Shown one piece after another: positions 44,049 through 57,107 of a stretch of DNA of 64,000 nucleotides. The DNA is from Duganella sp. BuS-21 (GTDB lineage Bacteria; Pseudomonadota; Gammaproteobacteria; Burkholderiales; Burkholderiaceae_D). A model generated the notes under the pieces. The model ran no database searches. It was not told the origin of the DNA and saw nothing but the letters and a program-made list of their open reading frames with translations. The stretch is taken from NCBI GenBank assembly GCA_041874725.1, contig CP097466.1, forward strand, positions 4,712,001 to 4,776,000. Direction: 5' to 3'. Position 1 is the stretch's first letter; each line of letters begins with the position of its first letter. The translations under genes and the position numbers were made by a program.

Positions 44049-45890
44049 TCACTGCCGCGCACTCACGTCTAACTTGAGCTGATCGCACGCCTCCTTCGCC
44101 GGGGCCCTGCGCTCAAATTCCACCCGCACGCCACTCACCAGCAAGTCCTTGAAGCGCGGCGCCGCCAGCGCGAACTCGCCCTTGCGCAGTTTTTCCAGCA
44201 GCGGCTTACAGGTCGCGTGACGATACCCGATAACGGCGGCGACGCTCCAGACGCCATCGGCGCCTTCGGCGTACAACTGGCCGGCGCCGATCTCACCCTT
44301 GTCGAGCAACAGCACCTCCGGCTTGCCGTCGCCATCGGCGTCGATCACAAACGCGTCGCACTTGCCCTCCTTCCGGCTCAGGCAATCGAGCTTCTGAAGA
44401 TCCGGCACCGTCTCCCATTTCTGCGCCAGGAAACTGGCCGGCACCTGCGCGCCGGCCGGCCACGCGGTCAGGTTGTCGGCCACGGCTACCGGCGCGGTGG
44501 CGCGTTGGGATGGCTGCCAGCGGTCCTTGTCGGCCAGCGCCAGCATGGCGGCGGCTTCGCGCTGCAGCAGCGCTGCATCCGTGCCGGTACTGCGCTGCTT
44601 GAGCTCTTCCAGCGCCGCGCGACCATAACGCCCGCCCTCAAAGCGCAGATAGCGGAAATCGACATCGGCGGCGGCGGTCTTGCCCTGGGTCAGCCGCGCC
44701 ATCTGGCTGTTCACGCCGATGCGCGCCGGATCGGCGATCGGCGTGAACAGCGCCAGCAGCACCGCCATCACCAGGAATGCACCCCACACATTGACCATGC
44801 TGACCGGCTTGAGCCAGGTGTCGTACTGATAGGCCGCCCACAGATAACCGGCGGCGTAAAACAAGGCCACCAGCAGGCAGGCGGCGGCGATCACCCGGTC
44901 CGAGGTCCAGCCATACTGCATCACCCGCAGCCCGAGCGCATAGATGCCAACCAGCGTCACCGGCAGGATCAGTATCGCGGCGGTGCGCGCGCCCACGCGC
45001 AGCGGCAGCGCCACCAGTGCCTCGCCGTTCTGGAAGGCGGCGTTGATGAGCACCAGCAGCAGCGCCGCCGTCGCCAGCAACACCGAGGTGGCGTGACGCG
45101 TCTCCCACAGCGCAGTCAGTCCGGTGAACGGCAGCGCACACAGGAAGCCCGTCACCAGCACCACGGCCACCGGCAGAATCCACGACATCAGCACCAGCAG
45201 CAAGGTGCGGATGCCGCGCACGATGGCCGGGCGCACGTCCGTCACGTGCATGGCGCAGGAAAAAGCGGCGCAAATCACCGGCACGTTGAACCAGGATTCC
45301 CGCAGCAGCTCGCGCAGGAAGCGCAGCTTGACCAGCATGAACAACTCCGCGCCCATGAACAGCACGACGAACAGCGCGCCGACGAAGAAGGCGGAAAACA
45401 ACAGTTGTATAGCCAGCTTCCACGCCGTTTCGAAGTACGCATTGTAGCCGGCGATGCGCCTGCCCTCCTGCGCGCCGGCCAGCACCAGCGTGTGGGCGAT
45501 GAAGAACAGCACGACGCTGTAGACCACCAGCAGCACGGACGGCGCATAGTAGGGATTGCGGTCCCAGTTGCTGAGCAAGGAATTCGTGTGCAGGCCGCGC
45601 CACACATCGTGCAGCGACATCACCAGCAGCACGGCCAGCGCCGCCGACAGCCACGCGGCCACCTTTCGTGGCGCCAGGTGGCCCAGGCTGGAGATCAGCA
45701 GCACCGGCAGGATCAGCAGCACGGTGACCAGAGGGCCCATCAGATAAGGCGCGGTGGCGGGCCACGCGACGTCGCGCGCGGCGGCGTAGAGCAAGTACAG
45801 CAGCAATCCCTGCACCAGCCCAATGACCAGCCGCGCCGCCATCACCTTGCGGCTGACCTGCGCTTCCAGTGCGATCTCGTTCTGCTCCAT
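44049..45890 (-). CDS. DUF4153-type polytopic membrane protein
   Basis: This 613-residue protein has about 11-12 membrane helices in the first 410 residues and a soluble C-terminal part (about 425-613) with VIDADGDGKPEVLLLD, an EF-hand/FG-GAP-like acidic loop. The membrane part matches DUF4153 by topology and by segments such as LRELLRESWFNVPVICAAF. Function is unknown. It meets the M19 gene tail to tail with a 9-bp gap and is divergent from dapC. Confidence 0.8.
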   Translation of the reverse strand: MEQNEIALEAQVSRKVMAARLVIGLVQGLLLYLLYAAARDVAWPATAPYLMGPLVTVLLILPVLLISSLGHLAPRKVAAWLSAALAVLLVMSLHDVWRGLHTNSLLSNWDRNPYYAPSVLLVVYSVVLFFIAHTLVLAGAQEGRRIAGYNAYFETAWKLAIQLLFSAFFVGALFVVLFMGAELFMLVKLRFLRELLRESWFNVPVICAAFSCAMHVTDVRPAIVRGIRTLLLVLMSWILPVAVVLVTGFLCALPFTGLTALWETRHATSVLLATAALLLVLINAAFQNGEALVALPLRVGARTAAILILPVTLVGIYALGLRVMQYGWTSDRVIAAACLLVALFYAAGYLWAAYQYDTWLKPVSMVNVWGAFLVMAVLLALFTPIADPARIGVNSQMARLTQGKTAAADVDFRYLRFEGGRYGRAALEELKQRSTGTDAALLQREAAAMLALADKDRWQPSQRATAPVAVADNLTAWPAGAQVPASFLAQKWETVPDLQKLDCLSRKEGKCDAFVIDADGDGKPEVLLLDKGEIGAGQLYAEGADGVWSVAAVIGYRHATCKPLLEKLRKGEFALAAPRFKDLLVSGVRVEFERRAPAKEACDQLKLDVSARQ

Positions 45891-45962
45891 TGCCGCGCCC
45901 TTGATTGTCTATTCGATTATTTTAATAATTTAGCATGGATGACCGGGCACGCGTAAGGGCGC

Positions 45963-45968
45963 TATAAT
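45963..45968 (+). promoter_or_regulatory. Candidate -10 box of dapC
   Basis: TATAAT ends 8 bases before the dapC ATG at 45977; the predicted start of transcription is one or two bases from the ATG, so the message may be leaderless or nearly so. Confidence 0.5.
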
Positions 45969-45976
45969 CGAAGACT

Positions 45977-47191
45977 ATGAATCCACTTCTCGACAAGCTC
46001 CACCCTTACCCGTTTGAAAAACTGCGCCTGCTGTTTGAGCAAGTCACCGCCAGCCCGCAGCACAAAGCCATCAGCCTGGGCATGGGTGAACCCAAGCATC
46101 CTACGCCGAAATTCATCGAACAGGCGCTGGCCGACAATCTGGCCGGCCTGGCAGTGTACCCGACCACCATCGGCTCGCCCGAAATGCGCGCGGCCATCGC
46201 CGGCTGGCTGGAACGCCGCTACAACCTGCCCAAGCTGAACCCGGCCACCCAGGTGCTGCCGGTGAACGGCTCGCGCGAGGCGCTGTTCGCGCTGGCGCAG
46301 GCGGTCATCGACAAGGACGCCAAGTCGATCGTGGTCAGCCCAAATCCGTTCTATCAAATTTACGAAGGCGCGGCTTATCTGGCCGGCGCCGAACCCTATT
46401 TCGTCAACTCCGATCCGGCCCGCAATTTCGGCTGCGACTACGACAGCATTCCGGAAGAAGTCTGGAAGCGCGTGGCCTTGCTGTTCGTCTGCTCGCCGGG
46501 CAATCCGACCGGCGCCGTGCTGTCGCTGACCGACTGGGAAAACCTGTTCGCCCTGTCGGAGCGCTACAACTTCGTGATCGCCGCCGACGAGTGCTACTCC
46601 GAAATCTACCACGGCGAGCAACCGCCGCTGGGCGCCATGGAAGCGGCCCATCAACTTGGCCTGGCCACCATCGACCGGCCGTATGCGCGCCTGGTGGTGT
46701 TCAGCAGCCTGTCGAAGCGCTCCAACGTGCCGGGCATGCGTTCGGGCTTTGTGGCCGGCGATGCCGAGGTACTGAAAAAATTCCTGTTGTACCGCACCTA
46801 TCACGGCGGCGCCATGAGCCTCTCCGTGCAAGCTGCGTCGATCGCGGCCTGGAACGACGAAACCCATGTCGAACAAAACCGCGAACAATACCGCGCCAAG
46901 TTCAACGCCATCACCCCGCTGCTGCAGGAAGTGCTGGACGTGGAACTGCCGGACGCCGGCTTCTACCTGTGGGCCGACGTCAGCCGCACCGGCCTGACCG
47001 ACACCGACTTCGCCCAGCGCCTGTACGCGGAATATAATGTCACCGTCCTGCCGGGTAGTTATCTGGCGCGCGAGGCGCACGGCATCAATCCGGGCCGCAA
47101 CCGCATCCGCATGGCGCTGGTCGCCGAAACGGCGGAAGGCCTGGAAGCGGCGCAGCGCATCGTCCAATTCTGCAAGTCCCTTAACAAATAA
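45977..47191 (+). CDS. dapC: Succinyldiaminopimelate transaminase
   Basis: This 404-residue PLP aminotransferase converts N-succinyl-2-amino-6-ketopimelate to succinyl-diaminopimelate in lysine and peptidoglycan synthesis. It has the DapC-type N-terminus [20 protein letters not shown], the [12 protein letters not shown] loop, [16 protein letters not shown] and the PLP lysine in [16 protein letters not shown]. It is followed after 11 bp by dapD, and by dapE further on, so the pathway genes are clustered. This is the DapC of the betaproteobacterial type, distinct from ArgD. Confidence 0.95.
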   Translation: MNPLLDKLHPYPFEKLRLLFEQVTASPQHKAISLGMGEPKHPTPKFIEQALADNLAGLAVYPTTIGSPEMRAAIAGWLERRYNLPKLNPATQVLPVNGSREALFALAQAVIDKDAKSIVVSPNPFYQIYEGAAYLAGAEPYFVNSDPARNFGCDYDSIPEEVWKRVALLFVCSPGNPTGAVLSLTDWENLFALSERYNFVIAADECYSEIYHGEQPPLGAMEAAHQLGLATIDRPYARLVVFSSLSKRSNVPGMRSGFVAGDAEVLKKFLLYRTYHGGAMSLSVQAASIAAWNDETHVEQNREQYRAKFNAITPLLQEVLDVELPDAGFYLWADVSRTGLTDTDFAQRLYAEYNVTVLPGSYLAREAHGINPGRNRIRMALVAETAEGLEAAQRIVQFCKSLNK

Positions 47192-47202
47192 AGCTGAAGA
47201 TC

Positions 47203-48030
47203 ATGACCCAACAACTCCAGAACATCATCGAAACCGCCTGGGAAGACCGCGCGAACATCAACCCGGCCAACGGTTCCGCCGAACTGCGCGACGCCGTCAA
47301 CCACGTGCTGGCAGGCCTGGACAACGGCACCATCCGCGTGGCCGACAAAGCTACCGGCACCTGGGTAGTGAACCAGTGGGTCAAGAAGGCCGTGCTGCTG
47401 TCGTTCCGCCTGGAGAACAACGTGGTCCTGCCTTCGGACGGCACCATGCAGTTCTACGACAAGGTGCCGACCAAGTTCGCCAACTACACCGCCGACGATT
47501 TCGCCAAGGGCGGCTTCCGCGTGGTGCCGCCGGCCGTGGCGCGTCGCGGTTCCTTCATCGCCAAGAACGTGGTGCTGATGCCTTCCTACGTCAACATCGG
47601 CGCGTATGTCGATGAAGGCGCAATGGTCGACACCTGGGCCACCGTCGGTTCGTGCGCGCAGATCGGCAAGAACGTCCACCTGTCGGGCGGCGTCGGCATC
47701 GGCGGCGTGCTGGAGCCGATGCAGGCCAATCCAACCATCATCGAAGACAACTGCTTCATCGGCGCGCGTTCGGAGATCGTTGAAGGCGTGATCGTGGAAG
47801 AGAACTCGGTGATCTCGATGGGCGTGTACATCGGCCAGTCGACCAAGATCTACGACCGCACCACCGGCGAAGTGACCTACGGCCGCGTGCCTTCCGGTTC
47901 GGTGGTGGTATCGGGCTCGCTGCCTTCGGAAGACGGCAAGTACTCGCTGTACTGCGCGGTGATCGTCAAGCGCGTCGATGCGCAGACCCGCTCGAAGACC
48001 GGCATCAACGAACTGCTGCGCGGTATTTAA
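47203..48030 (+). CDS. dapD: Tetrahydrodipicolinate N-succinyltransferase
   Basis: This 275-residue trimeric acyltransferase performs the first succinylase-branch step. The left-handed beta-helix hexapeptide repeats run from about 110 ([20 protein letters not shown]) through [20 protein letters not shown] to the end. Length and sequence are typical. It lies 11 bp after dapC and shares its operon; a strong palindromic repeat follows the stop. Confidence 0.97.
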   Translation: MTQQLQNIIETAWEDRANINPANGSAELRDAVNHVLAGLDNGTIRVADKATGTWVVNQWVKKAVLLSFRLENNVVLPSDGTMQFYDKVPTKFANYTADDFAKGGFRVVPPAVARRGSFIAKNVVLMPSYVNIGAYVDEGAMVDTWATVGSCAQIGKNVHLSGGVGIGGVLEPMQANPTIIEDNCFIGARSEIVEGVIVEENSVISMGVYIGQSTKIYDRTTGEVTYGRVPSGSVVVSGSLPSEDGKYSLYCAVIVKRVDAQTRSKTGINELLRGI

Positions 48031-48040
48031 ACCGCAGGGC

Positions 48041-48076
48041 CAACCTGGGTCAGACCCCTTCGGGGTCCGACCCTGC
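48041..48076. repeat. Double GGGTCNGACCC palindrome downstream of dapD
   Basis: GGGTCAGACCCC and GGGGTCCGACCC form an inverted pair around TTC, with one mismatch in 12. It can fold into a strong hairpin and could act as a terminator or stabiliser for dapCD, but it lacks a U-run. The same core occurs near 8753 and 33790. Confidence 0.75.
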
Positions 48077-48150
48077 GGCATATCCGCAGCTAACGGCTAA
48101 GGCATGGGCAGGGGCCGGCAGGGTTCTGGGGTAAAACTGAGGAGAGCACC

Positions 48151-49296
48151 ATGGCAATGGACCGCCTGTTCCAGCTGATGAAGGAAAAGAACGCGTCGGA
48201 TATGTTCTTCGCGGTGAACTCTCCGGTTCACATCAAAATCAACGGCAACCTGATTCCGATCAACCAGCAAAAGCTGGAGCCGGAAAACATCCACGCCCTG
48301 CTGGCCGAAATCGCCACGCCGGAGCAGATGGACGAACTGGCCGCCACCAATGAATTGAACATGGGCGTGTCGGTCCCCAACCTGGGCCGCTTCCGCCTGT
48401 CGGCGTTCAAGCAGCGCGGCAGCATCTCCGCCGTGTTCCGCTTCGTCCCCGCCACCATACCCGTATTGGCCGACCTGCAGCTGCCGCCCGTATTGGCGGA
48501 CCTGATCATGGAAAAGCGCGGCCTGCTGCTGCTGGTGGGTTCCACCGGCTCCGGCAAATCGACCACCATCGCCTCGATGCTCGATCACCGCAACGAACTG
48601 CGCTCCGGCCATATCCTGACGCTGGAAGATCCGATCGAGTACCTGTTCCGTAACAAGAAATCCATCGTCAACCAGCGCGAGATCGGCAGCGACGCCAAGG
48701 ACTTTTACACCGCGCTGCGCAACTCCATGCGCCAGGCGCCGGATTGCATCCTGATCGGCGAAATCCGCGACAAGGAAACCATGGCCGCTGCACTGGCCTA
48801 CGCGCAGTCGGGCCACCTGGTGCTGGCCACGCTGCACGCGAATAACAGCTACAACGCGCTGAATCGCATCATCAGCTTCTATCCGATCGAGAACCGCGCG
48901 GCATTGCTGCAGGATTTGTCGAGCACCGTGAAGGCGATCGTTTCGCAACGGCTGGTGCGCTCGCTCAACGGCGGCACGCGCTCGGCGGCCGTGGAGGTGA
49001 TGGTCAACACGCGCTACATCGCGGACCTGATCGAGAAAGGCGAAATCGGCCAGATCAAGGAAGCGATGGAAAAGAGCATGTCACCCGGCTCGCAATCGTT
49101 CGAGCAGGCCTTGCTCAAGCTGGTGCAGGACCAACAGATCAGCCAGGACGAGGCCCTGGCCAACGCCGATTCCGCCACCAACCTGCTCTGGCTCCTGAAC
49201 AACGGCCCGGACAGCAAAACCGCCAAAGCCGACGAGCCGGAAGCGAAAGCGCCAAGCAGCGAAACCTCGTTCACCGAGTTCACCCTCAACACCTAG
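48151..49296 (+). CDS. pilU: Type IV pilus retraction ATPase PilU
   Basis: This 381-residue hexameric ATPase supports pilus retraction and twitching. Motifs are Walker A GSTGSGKSTT, Asp box LEDPIEYLFRNKKSIVNQRE, Walker B LIGEIRD and His box GHLVLATLHANNS. The NKKSIVNQREIGSD segment and acidic C-terminal tail favour PilU over PilT. The start follows GAGGAGAGCACC. No other pil gene lies in the window; linkage to dap genes is common in this lineage. Confidence 0.9.
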   Translation: MAMDRLFQLMKEKNASDMFFAVNSPVHIKINGNLIPINQQKLEPENIHALLAEIATPEQMDELAATNELNMGVSVPNLGRFRLSAFKQRGSISAVFRFVPATIPVLADLQLPPVLADLIMEKRGLLLLVGSTGSGKSTTIASMLDHRNELRSGHILTLEDPIEYLFRNKKSIVNQREIGSDAKDFYTALRNSMRQAPDCILIGEIRDKETMAAALAYAQSGHLVLATLHANNSYNALNRIISFYPIENRAALLQDLSSTVKAIVSQRLVRSLNGGTRSAAVEVMVNTRYIADLIEKGEIGQIKEAMEKSMSPGSQSFEQALLKLVQDQQISQDEALANADSATNLLWLLNNGPDSKTAKADEPEAKAPSSETSFTEFTLNT

Positions 49297-49326
49297 ACTT
49301 TAGGCGAGCGCTAAAAACCTGAATTT

Positions 49327-49406
49327 GTCGTTCCCGCGCAGGCGGGAACCCATGCCGGGCCAGCAAACATGCGACTTATGGATTCCCGCCTGCGCGGGAA
49401 TGACAG
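49327..49406. repeat. REP-type inverted pair downstream of pilU
   Basis: GTCGTTCCCGCGCAGGCGGG and ATTCCCGCCTGCGCGGGAAT flank about 35 bp. Same family as the pairs at 10985, 17484, 52231 and 53249. Confidence 0.85.
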
Positions 49407-49422
49407 TTTTTCGAGGTGCCCT

Positions 49423-49701
49423 TTAGTTTTGCACGGTGCGTTCCTTGTACCAAACGTGGAACGGTTCCGGCGCCTCGCCGCCATTCGCATTAAAGCCGTA
49501 GGATCGGACTTCCTTCCCTTCGATCAGCCGCGCCACCAGCACCTCGCCGGTCGCTTTATTGATGGCGAACCCCGATTCCTCGATACTGCACGCATGCGGC
49601 ATGCAGCCCGAGCCAAAATAATAATCGCCCTTCAGTTCCAGTTCCGACGATACCGACAGACTGTCGAAGAACGCTTCGTATCGCCACCGAAATCTGTTTA
49701 G
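49423..49701 (-). pseudogene. Decayed Ivy-like protein gene (C-terminal part)
   Basis: A 93-codon frame with no start codon ends at 49423. It reads AFFDSLSVSSELELKGDYYF, GSGCMPHACSIEESGFAINK, and FHVWYKERTVQN. The CxPHxC core resembles the loop of Ivy-type lysozyme inhibitors. Just upstream, ATG in another frame reads MTKQISVAIR, so a frameshift near 49680 may have broken the gene. The rest of 49297-49898 has a REP pair and no other clear gene. Confidence 0.5.
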
Positions 49702-49898
49702 TCATGCCATGTGCTGTGGTCAGCCGGGTTATCGATTTGATACTTTTCCATAAAGCATGTTGTGCGGGACAAACTTTTCCAGTATGTCCGACCTGCCACG
49801 CGACCGCGCCGCCGCCAAGAACTTGCTGTTCATGGCGGCATACGCATCGACCAAGGGCAGTTGCCGCACTGCGGCTGGGACCACTGGCTGCCGCCAGC

Positions 49899-50576
49899 CT
49901 AGGCCCGGGCCTTGCGGCGACGCGCGTACAGCCCCAATATCGCCAGGCCCGCGCCCAGCATGGCGTAGGTCGCAGGTTCCGGCACAGGCGCCATGCTATA
50001 GGTGATGTTGTCGATGCCGACGTTGTAGGCGTTGTCCTCCCACTCGATGCGGATCCCGCTTTGCCCGCTCCAGCTGCCGTTGAAGGCGGTGGCGAGATTG
50101 CCGGCCTCCCCCACCGCGCCGCTGTACGTCATCAGCACATTGCCGCTCAGGTCCGAGATGGTGACGGTGGTGTTGCGCGTGCCGCCCGGATAGGAGCCGA
50201 GGTCGAAGTGCGTCAGCATCACCCCCTGGCCGTTGAGCGGCTTGAGGTCGATGCGTGCCTTGGAGTCGCTATCGCTGCTGTCGGCCCACGCCACGCCGTG
50301 CAAGTCGTTGTACTGGTCGGCCCACCAGCGCATCGAGGTCTCGGACAGCCGCGGCGCGGCATAGTGCACGTCGATCACGCCGGCCATGTCGCCATAGGAT
50401 TGCGCGAGGAAGGCATAATTAACGCAGGAACTGATGGCGCCGTTGCCGGTGGCATCGCTACTCCCCGCGCACACCGCGTCGCCATCGAAGTCCAGCACCG
50501 CACCGTAAGCGGCCGGCGCGCAAAGAGCGGTCGCCAGGCATGCCAGCCCCGCGAGTATGGTTGCTTTTGTTTTCAT
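49899..50576 (-). CDS. Exported PEP-CTERM protein
   Basis: This 225-residue protein has a signal peptide (ending APAAYG) and a C-terminal sorting signal VPEPATYAMLGAGLAILG followed by RRRKARA. The mature region has beta-rich features (GVMLTHFDLGSYPGGTRNTT, IRIEWEDNAYNVGIDNITYS) and two cysteines near 37 and 51. The function is unknown; PEP-CTERM proteins are usually secreted or linked to the envelope after exosortase processing. The gene interrupts the dap/pilU block and is oppositely oriented to it, suggesting insertion. Confidence 0.85.
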   Translation of the reverse strand: MKTKATILAGLACLATALCAPAAYGAVLDFDGDAVCAGSSDATGNGAISSCVNYAFLAQSYGDMAGVIDVHYAAPRLSETSMRWWADQYNDLHGVAWADSSDSDSKARIDLKPLNGQGVMLTHFDLGSYPGGTRNTTVTISDLSGNVLMTYSGAVGEAGNLATAFNGSWSGQSGIRIEWEDNAYNVGIDNITYSMAPVPEPATYAMLGAGLAILGLYARRRKARA

Positions 50577-50741
50577 TCTTATCTCCTCCAGTGATCTCAG
50601 GGAACAACCCTATCAGTATCGTCACTCTTATAAAAATAGCCATTTGATAATTCATGCCCGGCACGTTTGATGAATAGCCTGCGCCTATGAGCAGCGCCGC
50701 CGGGCGTGGTATCCTACCGGGTCTAACTTTCCCGACCTATC

Positions 50742-52230
<1,489 letters not shown>

Positions 52231-52310
52231 CGTCGTACCCGCGCAGGCGGGTCCCATGCCGAGCGCCCTGGCCGGCGCCGCATGGATGCCCACTTTCGCG
52301 GGCACGACGC
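52231..52310. repeat. REP-type inverted pair between dapE and prmB
   Basis: GTCGTACCCGCGCAGGCGGG and the looser partner GCCCACTTTCGCGGGCACGA lie between the genes, with the dapE stop immediately before. The second arm is more diverged than in other copies. Confidence 0.75.
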
Positions 52311-52352
52311 GCGGCGGCGGCGTGCGCCAACAACTGTTATACCGAGATAGCC

Positions 52353-53243
52353 ATGACCACGACTCTTTTCACCACGCCGCGCGACCTGCTGCGCTACGCC
52401 GTCAGCCGCTTCAACACCGCCAAGCTATTTTTCGGCCATGGCAGCACCGAAGCGTATGACGAAGCGGCCTACCTGATCCTGCACACGCTCAAGCTGCCGC
52501 TGGACCTGCTCGATCCCTTCCTGGATGCGAAGCTGCTGCCGGAAGAAGTGGCGTCGGTACTGGCCGTGATCGAGCGCCGCGTCAACGACCGCGTGCCTGC
52601 CGCCTACATCACCAACGAAGCCTTCCTCGGCACCTACAAGTTCTACGTCGACGAGCGCACCATCGTGCCGCGCTCCTTCATCGCCGAGCTGATTCCCGAC
52701 TACTTCGCGCCGTGGGTCAACGAGCCGGAAAACGTCTCGAACATTCTGGAACTGTGCACGGGCTCCGGCTGCCTGGCGATCATGATGGCCGACGCCTTCC
52801 CCGACGCGCAAGTGGACGCGGTCGACATCTCGGCCGACGCGCTGGAAGTGGCCAAGCGCAACGTCGCCACCTACGAACTGGAACAGCGTTTGACGCTGAT
52901 CGCGTCCGACCTGTACGCCAACGTCCCTGCCGGTAAAAAGTATGACCTGATCATCACCAACCCGCCGTACGTCAATTCGGGCTCGATGAGCAAGCTGCCG
53001 ATGGAATACCGCGCCGAGCCGGAACTGGCGCTGGACGGCGGCAAGGACGGCATGGACATCGTGCGCCGCATCGTGGCCGGCGCCGCCGAGCGCTTGACCG
53101 ACGACGGCCTGCTGATCGTCGAAATCGGCAATGAAAAAGAATTTGCGGAAGCGGCCTTCGGTGAACTCGGCCTGACCTGGCTCACCACCAGCAACGGCGA
53201 CGACATGGTCTTCCTGCTCACCGCAGACCAACTGAAACTTTAA
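52353..53243 (+). CDS. prmB: Ribosomal protein uL3 glutamine methyltransferase
   Basis: This 296-residue class I methyltransferase has ILELCTGSGCLAIMMADAFP (motif I), the NPPYVN motif that binds the target glutamine, and the helical N-terminal region of the HemK/PrmB group. The DERTIVPRSFIAELIPDYF segment fits PrmB rather than PrmC. It methylates L3 (uL3) during ribosome assembly. It lies between two REP pairs, downstream of dapE. Confidence 0.93.
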   Translation: MTTTLFTTPRDLLRYAVSRFNTAKLFFGHGSTEAYDEAAYLILHTLKLPLDLLDPFLDAKLLPEEVASVLAVIERRVNDRVPAAYITNEAFLGTYKFYVDERTIVPRSFIAELIPDYFAPWVNEPENVSNILELCTGSGCLAIMMADAFPDAQVDAVDISADALEVAKRNVATYELEQRLTLIASDLYANVPAGKKYDLIITNPPYVNSGSMSKLPMEYRAEPELALDGGKDGMDIVRRIVAGAAERLTDDGLLIVEIGNEKEFAEAAFGELGLTWLTTSNGDDMVFLLTADQLKL

Positions 53244-53248
53244 ACACC

Positions 53249-53313
53249 ACGTCGCTCCCGCGCAGGCGGGAGCCCATGCTGAGCATGGATCCCCGCGTGC
53301 GCGGGGACGACGG
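53249..53313. repeat. REP-type inverted pair between prmB and ABC-F gene
   Basis: GTCGCTCCCGCGCAGGCGGG and ATCCCCGCGTGCGCGGGGAC flank a short spacer. The pair lies between the prmB stop and the next ATG. Confidence 0.85.
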
Positions 53314-53328
53314 CACGAAAGATTACGA

Positions 53329-55326
<1,998 letters not shown>

Positions 55327-55327
55327 A

Positions 55328-55804
55328 CTAGGCCGCCTGGCGGGCGCCGAACTGGATTTTGCGGATGGACATCAGCTTGTCGATGTCCACCACGATCAGG
55401 CGGCGCCCTTCCGCTTCACCAAGACCGACCAGATAATCCACCGCCGCCGCGCCGGCGATCGGCGCGATCTGTTCCGGCTTCAGGGCGACGATATCGGTCA
55501 CCCCATCCACCACCATCCCCATCACGCAGCTCGACAGCTTGAGGATGATCACATCCGTCAGCGGATCGTGCCGCGCCGGCCGTGGCCCGAAGGCGATGCG
55601 CATGTCGACGATCGGCATGATCACCCCGCGCGACACCACCACGCCGCTGACGATTTCCCCATCCGACGAAAAGCGCTCCAGCGCCTGCAAGGGCCGCAGC
55701 TCCTGCACCTTAGCGAAATCCAACGCATAATCGAGTCCGCCCAGCCGGAATACCAGGTACTGGCGCGCCTCGCCGGCGGCGGCCTGCGTTATCGAAGAAG
55801 ACAT
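55328..55804 (-). CDS. Second CheW-like coupling protein
   Basis: This 158-residue CheW-domain protein (YLVFRLGGLDYALDFAKVQE, SRGVIMPIVDMRIAFG, LIVVDIDKLM) differs clearly from the cheW at 759-1247. It lies alone, tail to tail with the ABC-F gene (1-bp gap) and away from any che operon. It may serve a separate receptor array or a polar CheV-like role, but has no receiver domain. Confidence 0.9.
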   Translation of the reverse strand: MSSSITQAAAGEARQYLVFRLGGLDYALDFAKVQELRPLQALERFSSDGEIVSGVVVSRGVIMPIVDMRIAFGPRPARHDPLTDVIILKLSSCVMGMVVDGVTDIVALKPEQIAPIAGAAAVDYLVGLGEAEGRRLIVVDIDKLMSIRKIQFGARQAA

Positions 55805-55928
55805 GATGTTCCTTTCGTTCGGAGAACAGCAAATGCCATCCTAACCGCGCACACCGGCGCCGACGTTGACTAACGTCAACCTTCACCGGCGCCGTCGCGC
55901 AATGGCGCGTGTTTGCTACAATCTCGGC

Positions 55929-56324
55929 ATGAACATCATCAATCCGCACGAAGTGGAATTCATCGCCATCCGCGCCCAGGGGCCGGGCGGGCAGAACGTG
56001 AACAAGGTATCGAACGCCATCCACGCGCGTTTCAACATCGGCGCCTCGTCGCTGCCGGAGCACATCAAGGAGCGCCTGCTGGCACTGCGCGACAGCCGCA
56101 TCACGCGCGAAGGCGTGGTGGTGCTGAAGGCGCAGCAATCGCGCAGCCTGGAGGCGAACAAGGAAGATGCGCTGCGCCGGCTGCAGGAAATGGTCGACGG
56201 CGTGGCCGTGCTGCCCACCGTGCGCCGCGCCACCAAGCCGACCTACAGCTCACAGCGCCGCCGCCTCGAAGGCAAGGCCAAGGACGGCGAACGCAAGCAA
56301 ATGCGCGGCAAGGTCACTTTATAA
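55929..56324 (+). CDS. arfB: Alternative ribosome-rescue hydrolase ArfB
   Basis: This 131-residue protein has the class I release-factor motif GGQ at 20-22 (AQGPGGQNVNKVSNAI) and a basic C-terminal tail (RRRLEGKAKDGERKQMRGK) that enters the mRNA channel. It frees peptides from stalled ribosomes. The ATG at 55929 lacks a clear ribosome site, and TACAAT ends 7 bases upstream, so it may be leaderless. Its 3' end overlaps the convergent TSUP gene by 11 bp. Confidence 0.95.
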   Translation: MNIINPHEVEFIAIRAQGPGGQNVNKVSNAIHARFNIGASSLPEHIKERLLALRDSRITREGVVVLKAQQSRSLEANKEDALRRLQEMVDGVAVLPTVRRATKPTYSSQRRRLEGKAKDGERKQMRGKVTL

Positions 56325-57030
56325 ACAGCTGGTGCGCGCCCAGCGCCAGCAGTGCGATGAAGAAGCAGCGGCGGAACACGGCCGGCCGCATTCTGCCGCG
56401 CAGCCGCTGGCCCAGCTGCATGCCGGCCATGGCCGGGATCAGCGCCAGCAGCGAAGCGCCGGCCGCCGCCACATGCCACGCGCCACCGACAGTCAGCATC
56501 GCCGCCAGCGCCAGCGTGGAGACGGTGAAGGCCAGGCCCATGGCCTGGATCAGGTCATCCTGGTCCAGATCGAGCGCCTGCAAATAGGGCGCGACCGGCA
56601 TCACGAACACGCCGGTGACGCCGGCCATGACGCCGGTGGCGGCGCCGGCCAGCGGTCCGGCCCAACGCTGTGCGCGCGGCGCCACCCGCATGCGCCAGCC
56701 GGTCAGCCCCAGCACGCCGTAGCCCGCCAGCGCCAGCCCAAGCACCGTGCCGCTCCAGGCGGCGGCGCCCAGCAGCGGCGCGCAGGCGGTGCCCACGCAG
56801 ACCGCCAGCAGCAGCAGCCGGAAGCGCCGCCACAGCGGATACAACGCCGGCCCCGCAGACAGCTGCCATACATTCGTGATTGCCGAAGGCAGGATCAGCA
56901 GCGCGGCCGCCTCCAGGGGCGGCATGCGCAGCGTCAGCAAGGCCACCGCCACCGTCGGCAGGCCCATGCCGGTGACGCCTTTCACCAGGCCGGCCAGCAC
57001 GAAAACCAGGGCAATAAAAAACGTATCCAT
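56314..57030 (-). CDS. TSUP-family permease (TauE/SafE-like)
   Basis: This 238-residue membrane protein has about eight helices and the TSUP motif LAGLVKGVTGMGLPTVAVAL near the start, with the second-half repeat GAATGVMAGVTGVFVMPVAP. TSUP proteins export sulfite, sulfoacetate or other organic anions. The ATG at 57030 gives the normal start. It is divergent from the LysR gene (77 bp), which may regulate it. Confidence 0.88.
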   Translation of the reverse strand: MDTFFIALVFVLAGLVKGVTGMGLPTVAVALLTLRMPPLEAAALLILPSAITNVWQLSAGPALYPLWRRFRLLLLAVCVGTACAPLLGAAAWSGTVLGLALAGYGVLGLTGWRMRVAPRAQRWAGPLAGAATGVMAGVTGVFVMPVAPYLQALDLDQDDLIQAMGLAFTVSTLALAAMLTVGGAWHVAAAGASLLALIPAMAGMQLGQRLRGRMRPAVFRRCFFIALLALGAHQLFIK

Positions 57031-57107
57031 GCAGCGCATTCTGCCCTGCCGCGCCGCCGCTGAAAATCTGGAATATACTGAGTCAGACTTCGGATAAACC
57101 ATAGGCT

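Noticed and set aside
49757..50005. Plus-strand frame MLCGTNFSS... and a frame ending DHWLPPA
   Set aside because: The first runs antisense into the PEP-CTERM gene; neither has a convincing start or a recognisable family. They could be decayed fragments but I cannot support them.
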